Source: Alphaproteobacteria bacterium (GTDB lineage: Bacteria > Pseudomonadota > Alphaproteobacteria > SHVZ01). From it: 32,159 nucleotides of DNA. Below the pieces are notes generated by a model. That model ran no database searches, was not told the origin of the DNA, and saw nothing but the letters and a program-made list of their open reading frames with translations. Position numbers and translations under genes: made by a program. Positions 8,561 to 16,014 of this stretch are shown piece after piece (positions within the stretch are counted from its first letter, which is position 1; every line of letters starts with the position of its first letter). The stretch lies in assembly GCA_016869285.1 (NCBI GenBank), contig VGEN01000036.1:1-32159 (forward strand), read 5' to 3'.

Positions 8561-9739
8561 ATGCAGCCTGTCACCACCACTGACGACCTTGCGGCGCTGT
8601 GTCGTCGCCTGGCGAGCCACCCCTATGTCGCCATCGACACGGAGTTCCTGCGCGAGCGAACCTATTACCCGATCCTCTGCCTGGTTCAGGTCGCAAGCCA
8701 TGACGAGGCCGCCGCGATCGATCCGCTCGCCAACGGGCTCTCCCTTGATCCGCTCTACGAACTCCTCGCCAATCCGAAGGTGCTCAAGGTCTTTCACGCC
8801 GCGCGCCAGGACATCGAGATCTTCGTTCACAAGACCGATCTCGTACCGACCCCCCTGTTCGACACCCAGGTCGCGGGGATGGTCTGCGGCTTTGGCGATT
8901 CGGTGAGCTATGAGACGCTGGTCGCCAAGCTGACCGGCCAGCGGATCGACAAGTCGTCGCGTTTTTCTGACTGGAGCCACCGGCCGCTAACCGACCGCCA
9001 GCTTGCCTACGCCCTCACCGACGTCGTCCCGCTCTGCAAGATCTACGAGGTCATGGACCGCAGGCTTCAGGCGACCGGGCGCCGCGACTGGCTAGCGGAG
9101 GAATGGGCGACGTTGACCGATGTCGCGACATACCGACCTGATCCCCAGGCTGCGTGGCGGCGCCTCAAGCCGAAGACCGCAAAGCCGCGCGTGCTCGCGA
9201 TGCTGGCCGAGCTCGCCGCCTGGCGCGAAATGGAGGCCCAGCGCCGGGATGTGCCGCGCCAGCGCATCCTCAAGGACGAGGCATTGCTCGACATCGCGCA
9301 TCAGGGGCCGAAGACGCTGACCGAACTCTCCCGCGTGCGCCTGGTCCCGCAAGGTTTTGCCGAGGGAAAGCTCGGCGGCGAGGTGATGGCCGCGGTCGAG
9401 CGCGGCCGCCACGGACCGCCGCCGAAGCTCGACGAAGAGGGTCGCTTCGAGCCTCCGCCTGGTCGGATGCCGCTCGTTGATCTCTTGAACGTTCTTCTTA
9501 AGTTACGGTGTCAAGATTTTGAGGTAGCACAGAAATTAGTCGCCTCTTCATCCGATATCGAGGCCCTGGCGGCAAGCGACAGTGCCGATGTTCCGACCCT
9601 CCATGGCTGGCGCCGTGAGGTGTTCGGCGAGGCCGCGCTCAAGCTCAAGGCCGGGCAACTCGCGCTCGCCGGTCGCGCTGGCCGGATCGAGGTGATCGAA
9701 CTCGCCGCCGATGGTGACGAAGCCCTCGCCGCCTCCTAA
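8561..9739 (+). CDS. rnd: Ribonuclease D
   Basis: This is a 392-residue 3'-5' exoribonuclease of the DEDDy class. The nuclease motifs are D26/E28 (AIDTEFLRE), D84 (HAARQDIEIF) and Y150/D154 (YALTDV). A helical HRDC domain follows (about 205-285), with a second helical repeat to the C terminus, as in full-length RNase D. It trims the 3' ends of tRNA precursors and other small RNAs in the cytoplasm. A short AT-rich patch (about 9480-9545, encoding VLLKLRCQDFEVAQKL) stands out from the surrounding GC-rich sequence but the frame is intact. The stop overlaps the stop of the convergent LysR gene by four bases. Confidence 0.95.
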   Translation: MQPVTTTDDLAALCRRLASHPYVAIDTEFLRERTYYPILCLVQVASHDEAAAIDPLANGLSLDPLYELLANPKVLKVFHAARQDIEIFVHKTDLVPTPLFDTQVAGMVCGFGDSVSYETLVAKLTGQRIDKSSRFSDWSHRPLTDRQLAYALTDVVPLCKIYEVMDRRLQATGRRDWLAEEWATLTDVATYRPDPQAAWRRLKPKTAKPRVLAMLAELAAWREMEAQRRDVPRQRILKDEALLDIAHQGPKTLTELSRVRLVPQGFAEGKLGGEVMAAVERGRHGPPPKLDEEGRFEPPPGRMPLVDLLNVLLKLRCQDFEVAQKLVASSSDIEALAASDSADVPTLHGWRREVFGEAALKLKAGQLALAGRAGRIEVIELAADGDEALAAS

Positions 9740-10647
9740 GCAAAGGCCGCGTTGGCAGACAACGCGGCAAGCCGGGCGCGAATCCGCGGCACCGCAAAGT
9801 CTAGGAAAGAGCGGACGCGGGCCGGCGCCTGGCGTCCTTCGATCGAGACCAGATGGACCGGTACGCGCGTCAGTTCGAGACGATTGAGAACGAGCCGGAG
9901 CTGACCGGCGGCGAGTGCCGCTTCGACCTGATAGGAGAGCAACTGCGTGACGCCGAGACCAGCGACCGCCGCATCCACGGCGGCCTCTGCCGTAGTGACC
10001 ACCAGACGCGATTGCACCGCGATCGATCCGGACTCACCGAAGGACCAGCGTGCCGGAGAGGAGATGCCGGCAAAGGTGATGCAGTCATGTCCGCTGAGAT
10101 CGGCGAGGGTTGCAGGCGTACCGCGCTTCTCAAGGTAGTCGGGGCTGGCACAAATGACGCGGCGGAGTTCCCCTAATCGTATCGCGATCAGCGAGGAGGC
10201 GGACAGCGAGCCGATGCGGACAGCGGCATCGATCCCCTCCTCCACCAGATCAAACACGCGGTCGATCAGGACGAGCCGTGTCTCGACTTTTCGATAGGCT
10301 TCGAGGAACTCCAGGACCGCCGGCAGCACATGAAGGCGGCCGAAAACAACCGGCGCCGTGATGGCGAGCGTTCCCCTGGGCTCGGCGTGGCGCCCGGCGA
10401 CACGGCGCTCGGCCTCTTCGACGTCGGCGAGTACCCGCCGGCACGCCTCGGCATACTCTCGACCCTCCTCGGTCAGGGAGAGCCGCCGCGTGGTTCGCAC
10501 CAGCAGCCGGGTGCCAAGATGGCCTTCAAGCGCGCCCAGTTTCCGGCTCACGGTCTGAACCGGCTGGCCTAGGCGCCGGGCGGCGCCGGCGAGGCTTCCG
10601 GCTTCGACAATAGCGACGAACAGGCCCATGGCCTCGATCCGATCCAT
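9736..10647 (-). CDS. LysR-family transcriptional regulator
   Basis: This 303-residue protein has an N-terminal winged helix (about 1-60: MDRIEAMGLFVAIVEAGSL, then the recognition helix around QPVQTVSRKLGALE). A periplasmic-binding-protein-like effector domain follows (about 90-295). The start at 10647 is chosen over one at 10680 because a strong AAGGAG lies just upstream of it. The sequence belongs to the large DsdC/AaeR-like group in which the effector is not predictable. It is divergent from the PPOX-fold gene, the usual arrangement of a LysR regulator with its target. The Shine-Dalgarno itself sits inside one of two operator-like dyads, which suggests autorepression. Confidence 0.9.
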   Translation of the reverse strand: MDRIEAMGLFVAIVEAGSLAGAARRLGQPVQTVSRKLGALEGHLGTRLLVRTTRRLSLTEEGREYAEACRRVLADVEEAERRVAGRHAEPRGTLAITAPVVFGRLHVLPAVLEFLEAYRKVETRLVLIDRVFDLVEEGIDAAVRIGSLSASSLIAIRLGELRRVICASPDYLEKRGTPATLADLSGHDCITFAGISSPARWSFGESGSIAVQSRLVVTTAEAAVDAAVAGLGVTQLLSYQVEAALAAGQLRLVLNRLELTRVPVHLVSIEGRQAPARVRSFLDFAVPRIRARLAALSANAAFA

Positions 10648-10648
10648 A

Positions 10649-10694
10649 ATTATCTCCTTTTTCGAGATAATAATACTCAAAGATCGAGGATTAT
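10649..10694. promoter_or_regulatory. Two tandem LysR-type dyads in the divergent region
   Basis: Dyad 1 is ATTATCTC-N7-GAGATAAT (10649-10671), a perfect 8-bp inverted repeat. Dyad 2 is ATAATACTC-N7-GAGGATTAT (10670-10694), a 9-bp inverted repeat with one mismatch. Both share a TC-N7-GA core, and their centres (10660 and 10682) are 22 bp apart, about two helical turns. This is the geometry of the paired recognition and activation sites bound by a LysR tetramer. The stretch is also notably AT-rich in a GC-rich genome. Dyad 1 overlaps the LysR ribosome-binding site. Confidence 0.65.
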
Positions 10695-10744
10695 CGCATC
10701 CGCCGATCTACCCGATCTTGGGAACCGGACAAGCGAGGTTCCCC

Positions 10745-11389
10745 ATGAAGCCATCCTCCGACATCGCCTTCACGCCCAGGATCAAGTCGATCCAGACCGA
10801 GCGCGGCTCGCGCGCGGCCTATGCCCGGCAGGAGCAGAAGGGCGGCTGGCCAACCGCGGTCACGCCTCACCTGGCCGCGACCCTTGCCGAGACGAATTCG
10901 TTCTATCTGGCGACCGTGTCGTCGGAGGGACAGCCCTACATCCAGCATCGTGGCGGACCGAAAGGCTTCCTTCGCATCATCGACGAGACGACGCTCGGCT
11001 TCGCCGACTTTGCCGGCAACCGGCAATACATCACCACCGGCAACCTCGCCGACAACCCACGCGCTTTCCTGTTTCTGATGGACTACGTCAATCGGCGGCG
11101 CGTGAAGATCTGGGGGACGGCCAAGGTCGTCGCCGACCCGGACCTCCTCGCCCGCCTGTTTCCCGAAGTCTACGAGGCAAGGCCCGAGCAGGCGATCCTC
11201 TTCAGCATCGCGGCGTGGGACCGGAATTGCCCACAGCACATCCCGCAAATGTTTCCGGCCGAGGAGGTGACGGCGGCGGTCGACTCGTTGGTCGCCCGCA
11301 TCAAGACGCTGGAAGCCGAGCTTGCTCAGGCGCGCGGGCCTAGTCCTCCGCCTGCGCCGGTGGCAGAGGCTGCCCCCGCTCGCGCATGA
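10745..11389 (+). CDS. Pyridoxamine 5'-phosphate oxidase-fold flavoprotein
   Basis: This 214-residue protein has the split-barrel FMN-binding fold. The core runs from TLAETNSFYLATVSSEGQPYIQHRGGPKGF (about 47-77) through GFADFAGNRQYITTGNLADNP to VKIWGTAKVV. This matches the pyridoxamine 5'-phosphate oxidase-related group often annotated as general stress or FMN-binding proteins, not the vitamin B6 enzyme PdxH. The reaction is unknown. A helical then Pro/Ala-rich tail (about 180-214) is unusual, and its last 50 bases overlap the 3' end of convergent mltG. The start at 10745 removes a non-coding-looking extension over the operator region. Likely controlled by the divergent LysR protein. Confidence 0.82.
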   Translation: MKPSSDIAFTPRIKSIQTERGSRAAYARQEQKGGWPTAVTPHLAATLAETNSFYLATVSSEGQPYIQHRGGPKGFLRIIDETTLGFADFAGNRQYITTGNLADNPRAFLFLMDYVNRRRVKIWGTAKVVADPDLLARLFPEVYEARPEQAILFSIAAWDRNCPQHIPQMFPAEEVTAAVDSLVARIKTLEAELAQARGPSPPPAPVAEAAPARA

Positions 11390-12341
11390 TCCGGCGAAAT
11401 CGCGCAACGTTGCGGTTGTGCTCGTCGAGCGTCCTGGCAAAGAGGTGCCCGCCATTGCCGTCGGCGACGAAGTAGAGCGCATCGGTGGCGGCCGGCTTCA
11501 TCACCGCTTCCAACGCGGCTCGGCCGGGATTGGCGATCGGCCCGGGCGGCAGTCCGTCGATCGTGTAGGTGTTGTAGGGGGTCGGCTGCCGGAGATCGGC
11601 ACGGGTCAGCGCACGGCCGAACTCGCCGCCGGGCGCGATGCCGTAGATCACCGTCGGGTCCGACTGCAGCTTCATGCGCGCCTTCAGGCGGTTGTGGAAG
11701 ACACCGGCGACAAGCGCGCGTTCATCGGCGCGGCCGGTCTCCTTCTCCACGATCGAGGCGAGCGTCACCGCCTCGGCCGGCGTTGCCAGCGGCAGGCCCG
11801 GCGCGCGCTCGCGCCACAGGCGATCGACGAGCTGAGTCATGCCGGAACGCATCTGCACGATCATGCGGCCGCGATCGTCACCCCAGGTGTAGGAATATGT
11901 GGCTGGCATCAGCTCGCCTTCCCTAATGCCGTCTGGCGCGCTTCCTTCCATACCCTCGGCCTGAGAGACCGCGGCCAGCGCCTGGCGCACGGTCCACCCC
12001 TCGGGGATGACGACGCGGCGGATGACGACGCGTCCCGAAGAGAGCAGGGTCACCAGATCGCGAAGGCTGGAATGCGCCGCGATCTGATATTCACCGGCCT
12101 TGAGATCTCGGCTATGGCCGAGAGTCCAGGCGGCAAGCTGGAAGAGATAGCGGTGCGGCACCATCGCCGAGTCTTCCAACTGCCGGGCGATCACGGTGAG
12201 CCCGGCTCCGCGCGGCAGCACGATGGCGCGCGTGACCGGCAGCGGCCCCGGTTTAAGGACCTCGCGATCCCACCACTTGGCCCCGGCGACGCCGGCAATC
12301 AGCAAGCCGAGCAGCACGCCCGCGGCAATGCGCATGCGCAT
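11340..12341 (-). CDS. mltG: Endolytic murein transglycosylase MltG
   Basis: This 333-residue protein has a short cytoplasmic N terminus, one membrane segment (about 5-21) and a periplasmic YceG/MltG domain. A LysM-like part (about 40-105) precedes the catalytic part. The proposed catalytic Glu is E199 in ASIVEKETG. The family signature KLQSDPTVIYG, then PYNTYTIDGLPPGPIANPG, is present. MltG cuts nascent glycan strands and sets their length, probably acting with class A PBPs. It lies downstream of fabF on the same strand but separated by a 168-bp palindromic repeat whose left arm ends 10 bp before the start codon, leaving little room for a ribosome-binding site. Confidence 0.94.
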   Translation of the reverse strand: MRMRIAAGVLLGLLIAGVAGAKWWDREVLKPGPLPVTRAIVLPRGAGLTVIARQLEDSAMVPHRYLFQLAAWTLGHSRDLKAGEYQIAAHSSLRDLVTLLSSGRVVIRRVVIPEGWTVRQALAAVSQAEGMEGSAPDGIREGELMPATYSYTWGDDRGRMIVQMRSGMTQLVDRLWRERAPGLPLATPAEAVTLASIVEKETGRADERALVAGVFHNRLKARMKLQSDPTVIYGIAPGGEFGRALTRADLRQPTPYNTYTIDGLPPGPIANPGRAALEAVMKPAATDALYFVADGNGGHLFARTLDEHNRNVARFRRIMRERGQPLPPAQAED

Positions 12342-12351
12342 CGCCGCGGAC

Positions 12352-12519
12352 CTAAGAGCCTATCTCGCCAATGGCCATGGCCTCAGTTGCGATGCACCGG
12401 CGGATGGCATTGTCGCGGGCGCTCGGCAATGCGTCCAGCATCGCCTTCGTGCCCGTTTCGCGCCCTCGCCGCAGCGCCTCGCAACTGAGGCTGTGGCCAT
12501 TGGCGAGATAGGCTCCTAG
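12352..12519. repeat. Long palindromic element between fabF and mltG
   Basis: Arms 12352-12392 and 12479-12519 are inverted copies matching at 38 of 41 positions; both contain a core like CCTATCTCGCCAATGGCC or its complement. The 86-bp middle holds a second imperfect inverted repeat (GCATTGTCG paired with CGGCAATGC). The right arm includes the fabF stop codon (12516-12518). The size and structure resemble a dispersed palindromic repeat or a MITE-like element. No second copy lies in this window, so dispersal is not shown. As RNA it would form a very stable hairpin between the two genes. Confidence 0.75.
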
Positions 12520-13778
12520 TTCACGGCCGAGAAGACGAGCGAGGCGTTGGTGCCGCCGAAGCCGAAGGAGTTGGAGAGCGCGTGGCGGATCGGCCGCTTC
12601 TTCGCCTTGTGCGGCACCAGGTCGATGTCGCAGCCATCGGACGGGTCTTCGAGGTTGAGCGTCGGCGGCGCCACCTGGTCGCGGATCGCGAGGATCGAGA
12701 AGATCGCCTCGACGCTGCCGGCAGCGCCGAGCAGATGGCCGATCGCCGACTTGGTTGAGGACATCGACAGCTTGTAGGCATCCTCGCCGAACAGACGCTT
12801 GACCGCGCCGAGCTCGATCTCGTCGCCCAAGGGCGTCGAGGTGCCGTGCGCGTTGACATAGTCGATGTCGGAGGTCTTGAGGCCGGCACGCTTGATCGCC
12901 GCGCGCATCGAGCGATAGCCGCCATTGCCGTCCTCGGACGGCGCGGTGATGTGGTGGGCGTCGCCCGACATGCCGTAGCCGGTGACCTCGGCGTAGATCT
13001 TGGCGCCGCGCGCTTTGGCACGCTCGTACTCCTCGAGCACGACAACGCCGGCGCCCTCGCCCATGACGAAGCCGTCGCGGCGCTTGTCCCAGGGGCGCGA
13101 GGCCTTCTCCGGCGTGTCGTTGAAGCCCGTGGAGAGAGCGCGCGCCGCGGCGAAGCCGGCGATGCCGATCCGCGAGATCGCCGCTTCGGTGCCGCCGGCG
13201 ACCATGAGATCGGCGTCGTCCCACATGATCAGCCGCGCCGCGTCGCCGATCGCATGCGCGCCGGTCGAGCAGGCGGTGACGACCGCATGGTTAGGGCCTT
13301 TCAGGCCGTACCTGATGGAGACATGGCCGGAGGCGAGATTGATCAGGTTCGAGGGAATGAAGAATGGGCTGATGCGCCGCGGCCCCTTCTCGTGCAGCGT
13401 CACCGCGCCCTCGGAGATGCCGATCAGGCCGCCGATGCCGGAGCCGATCATGACCCCGGAGCGCTCTTTCTCTTCCTCGGTCTTCGGCTTGGCGCCGGCA
13501 TCCTCGATCGCCTGCTGGGCCGCCGCCATCGCATAGACGATGAACGGGTCCATCCGCCGCTGTTCCTTGGGCTCGACCCAATCGTCGGCGTTGAACTTGC
13601 CTTCCTTGGTCTCGCCTCGCGGGAGCTGGCCCGCGATCTTGGCCGGAAGGTCGGAAACGTCGAAGCTCTGGATCGCCCGGACGCCGGACTCTCCCTGGGT
13701 CAGCTTCGACCAGCTATGCTCGACGCCGACCCCGAGCGGGGTGACGAGTCCGAGGCCGGTGACAACAACGCGGCGCAT
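12516..13778 (-). CDS. fabF: Beta-ketoacyl-ACP synthase II
   Basis: This 420-residue condensing enzyme has the catalytic Cys at 170 (VVTACSTGAH) and His residues at 311 (NAHGTSTPLGD) and 348 (STKSAIGHLLGAAG), with the structural Lys at 343. This Cys-His-His triad and the length match FabF rather than FabH. It elongates acyl-ACP with malonyl-ACP, including the temperature-sensitive C16:1 to C18:1 step. It follows acpP by 43 bp on the same strand. Its TAG stop lies inside the right arm of the palindromic repeat, so the repeat may have replaced the original last codons. The end FGFGGTNASLVFSAVN is nonetheless normal for the family. Confidence 0.97.
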   Translation of the reverse strand: MRRVVVTGLGLVTPLGVGVEHSWSKLTQGESGVRAIQSFDVSDLPAKIAGQLPRGETKEGKFNADDWVEPKEQRRMDPFIVYAMAAAQQAIEDAGAKPKTEEEKERSGVMIGSGIGGLIGISEGAVTLHEKGPRRISPFFIPSNLINLASGHVSIRYGLKGPNHAVVTACSTGAHAIGDAARLIMWDDADLMVAGGTEAAISRIGIAGFAAARALSTGFNDTPEKASRPWDKRRDGFVMGEGAGVVVLEEYERAKARGAKIYAEVTGYGMSGDAHHITAPSEDGNGGYRSMRAAIKRAGLKTSDIDYVNAHGTSTPLGDEIELGAVKRLFGEDAYKLSMSSTKSAIGHLLGAAGSVEAIFSILAIRDQVAPPTLNLEDPSDGCDIDLVPHKAKKRPIRHALSNSFGFGGTNASLVFSAVN

Positions 13779-13821
13779 GGGCGTTCGTCCTTAGAGAAGA
13801 AGTAAGGGCGAGCGCTGAGGC

Positions 13822-14058
13822 TCAGCCCTGCTTCGCCTTGATGAACTCGATCGCGTTCTGGACCGTGAGGATCTTCTCGGCGGCGTCGTCCGGGATCTCG
13901 ATGCCGAACTCCTCCTCGAAGGCCATGACGAGCTCGACCGTGTCCAGGCTGTCGGCGCCGAGGTCGTCGACGAAGCTGGCATTGGCAGTGACCTTCGCCT
14001 CTTCTACGCCCAGGTGCTCGACCACGATCTTCTTCACGCGCTCTTCGATGTCGCTCAT
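13822..14058 (-). CDS. acpP: Acyl carrier protein
   Basis: This 78-residue acidic protein carries the phosphopantetheine attachment Ser at 37 in [18 protein letters not shown]. It is near-identical in layout to E. coli AcpP. The start MSDIEERV is preceded by an AAGGAAG-like ribosome-binding site. The frame remains open upstream to 14169 but that part is non-coding. It carries growing acyl chains for the flanking enzymes. The 107-bp gap to fabG probably holds its own promoter and contains the odd palindrome GACCGGGCCGGTC (14130-14142). High abundance of AcpP usually requires such a separate promoter. Confidence 0.97.
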   Translation of the reverse strand: MSDIEERVKKIVVEHLGVEEAKVTANASFVDDLGADSLDTVELVMAFEEEFGIEIPDDAAEKILTVQNAIEFIKAKQG

Positions 14059-14165
14059 CTCTTCGCTTCCTTCGGAAAAACCTTCCTCCGCGCCGTCTTG
14101 GAGCCGGGCGGTCGGGTGGTAACACAGACGACCGGGCCGGTCCAGACGGGGCCGGGGCCTCCCGA

Positions 14166-14906
14166 TCACAGCATCGCCATGCCGCCATTCACATGTAATG
14201 TCGCGCCGGTCACGTATCCGGCTTCCGCCGAGGCCAGGTAGACGGCCGCGGCGGCGATTTCCTCGGAAGTGCCGAGGCGCCCGAGGGGGATTCGTTCCAG
14301 CATCCGGGCCCGTTGCTCCTCGGTCAGAACGTCGGTCATCGGCGTCTTGATCATGCCGGGGGCGATCAGGTTGACGGTGATGCCGCGCGAGGCGACTTCC
14401 TGGGCGAGCGCCTTGGAGAAGCCGATCATGCCGGCCTTGGCCGCGGCGTAGTTGGCCTGGCCCGGATTGCCGGTCGCCCCGACCACCGAGGAGATGCCGA
14501 TGATGCGGCCGAAGCGGCGCTTCATCATGCCCCGGAGGGCGGCGCGGGACAGCCGCATGCCGGCGGTCAGGTTGACCTCCATCACCGCCTGCCAGTCCTC
14601 GTCCTTCATGCGCAGGAGAAGGCCGTCCTTGGTGATGCCGGCATTGTTGACGAGGATGTCGAGCTGGCCGCCGAGCGCCGCCTCGGCATCCTTAGCCAGC
14701 CGCTCGGTGTCGGCGGGATCGGAGAGGTTGGCGGGAACCGCGACGGCGCGATCGCCGAGCTCGCCCTTCAGCGCCTCCAGCGCCTCGGCGCGGGTGCCGG
14801 AGAGCGCCACCTTGGCGCCCTGCCCGTGCAGAGCCTTGGCGATGGCACGGCCGATATCGCCCGAGGCGCCGGTGACGAGCGCCGTCTTGCCGCTTAAGTA
14901 GAACAT
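14166..14906 (-). CDS. fabG: 3-oxoacyl-ACP reductase
   Basis: This is a 246-residue short-chain dehydrogenase. The NADPH-binding motif is TGASGDIG (12-19), NNAG is at 87-90, and the catalytic residues are N112, S140, Y153 and K157 (YAAAK). The C-terminal [16 protein letters not shown] is typical of FabG. It reduces beta-ketoacyl-ACP to 3-hydroxyacyl-ACP. It follows fabD by 9 bp, so the two are co-transcribed. One variation is TGASGDIG, with Asp, where many FabG proteins have TGASRGIG; this does not remove the Gly pattern. Confidence 0.96.
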   Translation of the reverse strand: MFYLSGKTALVTGASGDIGRAIAKALHGQGAKVALSGTRAEALEALKGELGDRAVAVPANLSDPADTERLAKDAEAALGGQLDILVNNAGITKDGLLLRMKDEDWQAVMEVNLTAGMRLSRAALRGMMKRRFGRIIGISSVVGATGNPGQANYAAAKAGMIGFSKALAQEVASRGITVNLIAPGMIKTPMTDVLTEEQRARMLERIPLGRLGTSEEIAAAAVYLASAEAGYVTGATLHVNGGMAML

Positions 14907-14915
14907 CGGCGTCTC

Positions 14916-15857
14916 CTAGAGGGTCTTGAGGAAGGCCTCGAGCTCGGCCGAGGTATGCACGGAGGTCGCGTCGAGATCCTTGTGGATTCGCTTGGCCAAG
15001 CCGGTCAGCACCTTGCCGGCGCCGACCTCGACCTCCTTGGTGACGCCGCGCTCGACCATGGCAAGCACGCATTCGCGCCAGCGCACCATGCCGGTCACCT
15101 GGCTAACCAAGAGCCTCTTGATCTCGGCGGGATCGGAAACGGGCGCGGCGCGGACATTGGCGACGACCGGCACGGTCGGCTGCTTGAGCGCGACCTTATC
15201 GAGCGCCTCCCGCATCGCCTCGGCCGCCGGCTTCATCAGCGCCGAGTGGAAGGGCGCGCTGACCGGTAATGGCATGGCGCGCTTGACGCCCTTGGACGGC
15301 GCGATCTGGATGGCGCGATCGATCGCGGCCTTGGCGCCCGAGAGCACGACCTGGCCCGGACCGTTGTCGTTGCCGATATCGCAGACTTGGCCCTGCGCCG
15401 CCTCCTCGGCGATCGCCTTGGCCTGGTCGAGATCGGCGCCGAGCAGCGCCGCCATCGCCCCCTCCCCGACCGGAACCGCCTTCTGCATCGATTGGCCGCG
15501 CAGCTTGAGCAGCCGCGCCGCATCGGCAACCGAGAGCGCCCCCGCCGCGCACAGCGCCGAATACTCGCCCAGCGAGTGACCGGCGACGTGCGAGGCCAGA
15601 TCGGCGAGGCGCTTGCCCGACTCCGTCTCGATGACGCGGACGACCGCGACCGAGACCGCCATCAGCGCCGGCTGGGCATTCTCGGTCAGCGTCAGATCCT
15701 CCTGCGGCCCGGCCTCCATGAGCTTGGAAAGGTTCTGCTTTAGCGCCTCATCGACCTCCTGGAAGACCTCGCGCGCAACGGGGAATGCCCTTGCGATCTC
15801 TACCCCCATGCCGACAGCCTGGGAACCCTGGCCCGGACAGACGAACGCACGCGTCAT
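14916..15857 (-). CDS. fabD: Malonyl-CoA:ACP transacylase
   Basis: This 313-residue acyltransferase has the nucleophile S95 in GHSLGEYSAL, the oxyanion-hole region at FVCPGQGSQ (5-13), and catalytic H204 (SAPFHSALM). It moves malonyl from CoA to the ACP thiol, supplying FabF and the other condensing enzymes. It is the first gene of the minus-strand fab cluster. Its promoter must lie in 15858-16014, the divergent gap shared with the secreted protease. I saw no clear regulator box there. Confidence 0.96.
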   Translation of the reverse strand: MTRAFVCPGQGSQAVGMGVEIARAFPVAREVFQEVDEALKQNLSKLMEAGPQEDLTLTENAQPALMAVSVAVVRVIETESGKRLADLASHVAGHSLGEYSALCAAGALSVADAARLLKLRGQSMQKAVPVGEGAMAALLGADLDQAKAIAEEAAQGQVCDIGNDNGPGQVVLSGAKAAIDRAIQIAPSKGVKRAMPLPVSAPFHSALMKPAAEAMREALDKVALKQPTVPVVANVRAAPVSDPAEIKRLLVSQVTGMVRWRECVLAMVERGVTKEVEVGAGKVLTGLAKRIHKDLDATSVHTSAELEAFLKTL

Positions 15858-16014
15858 GGACTACCCTGCTCGAAGAGGGCGGGAGTCATCGCACGGAAGC
15901 CTGGGGTGTCAAGCCGCGCCGGGCACACCCTGGCTAAAAATTGTGGATGACTTTGCGCAGGAGTGATGAGGCTGCATTCGTTCTCCTCTTGTTCTGAAAA
16001 AGATCGAGGGGAAA

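Noticed and set aside
11322..12488. 388-codon plus-strand frame over mltG
   Set aside because: Antisense shadow of mltG and the palindrome; His/Arg/Gly-rich with no domain.
12352..12519. CRISPR or simple Rho-independent terminator
   Set aside because: Only one inverted pair with a long structured spacer; no repeated units and no T-tract.
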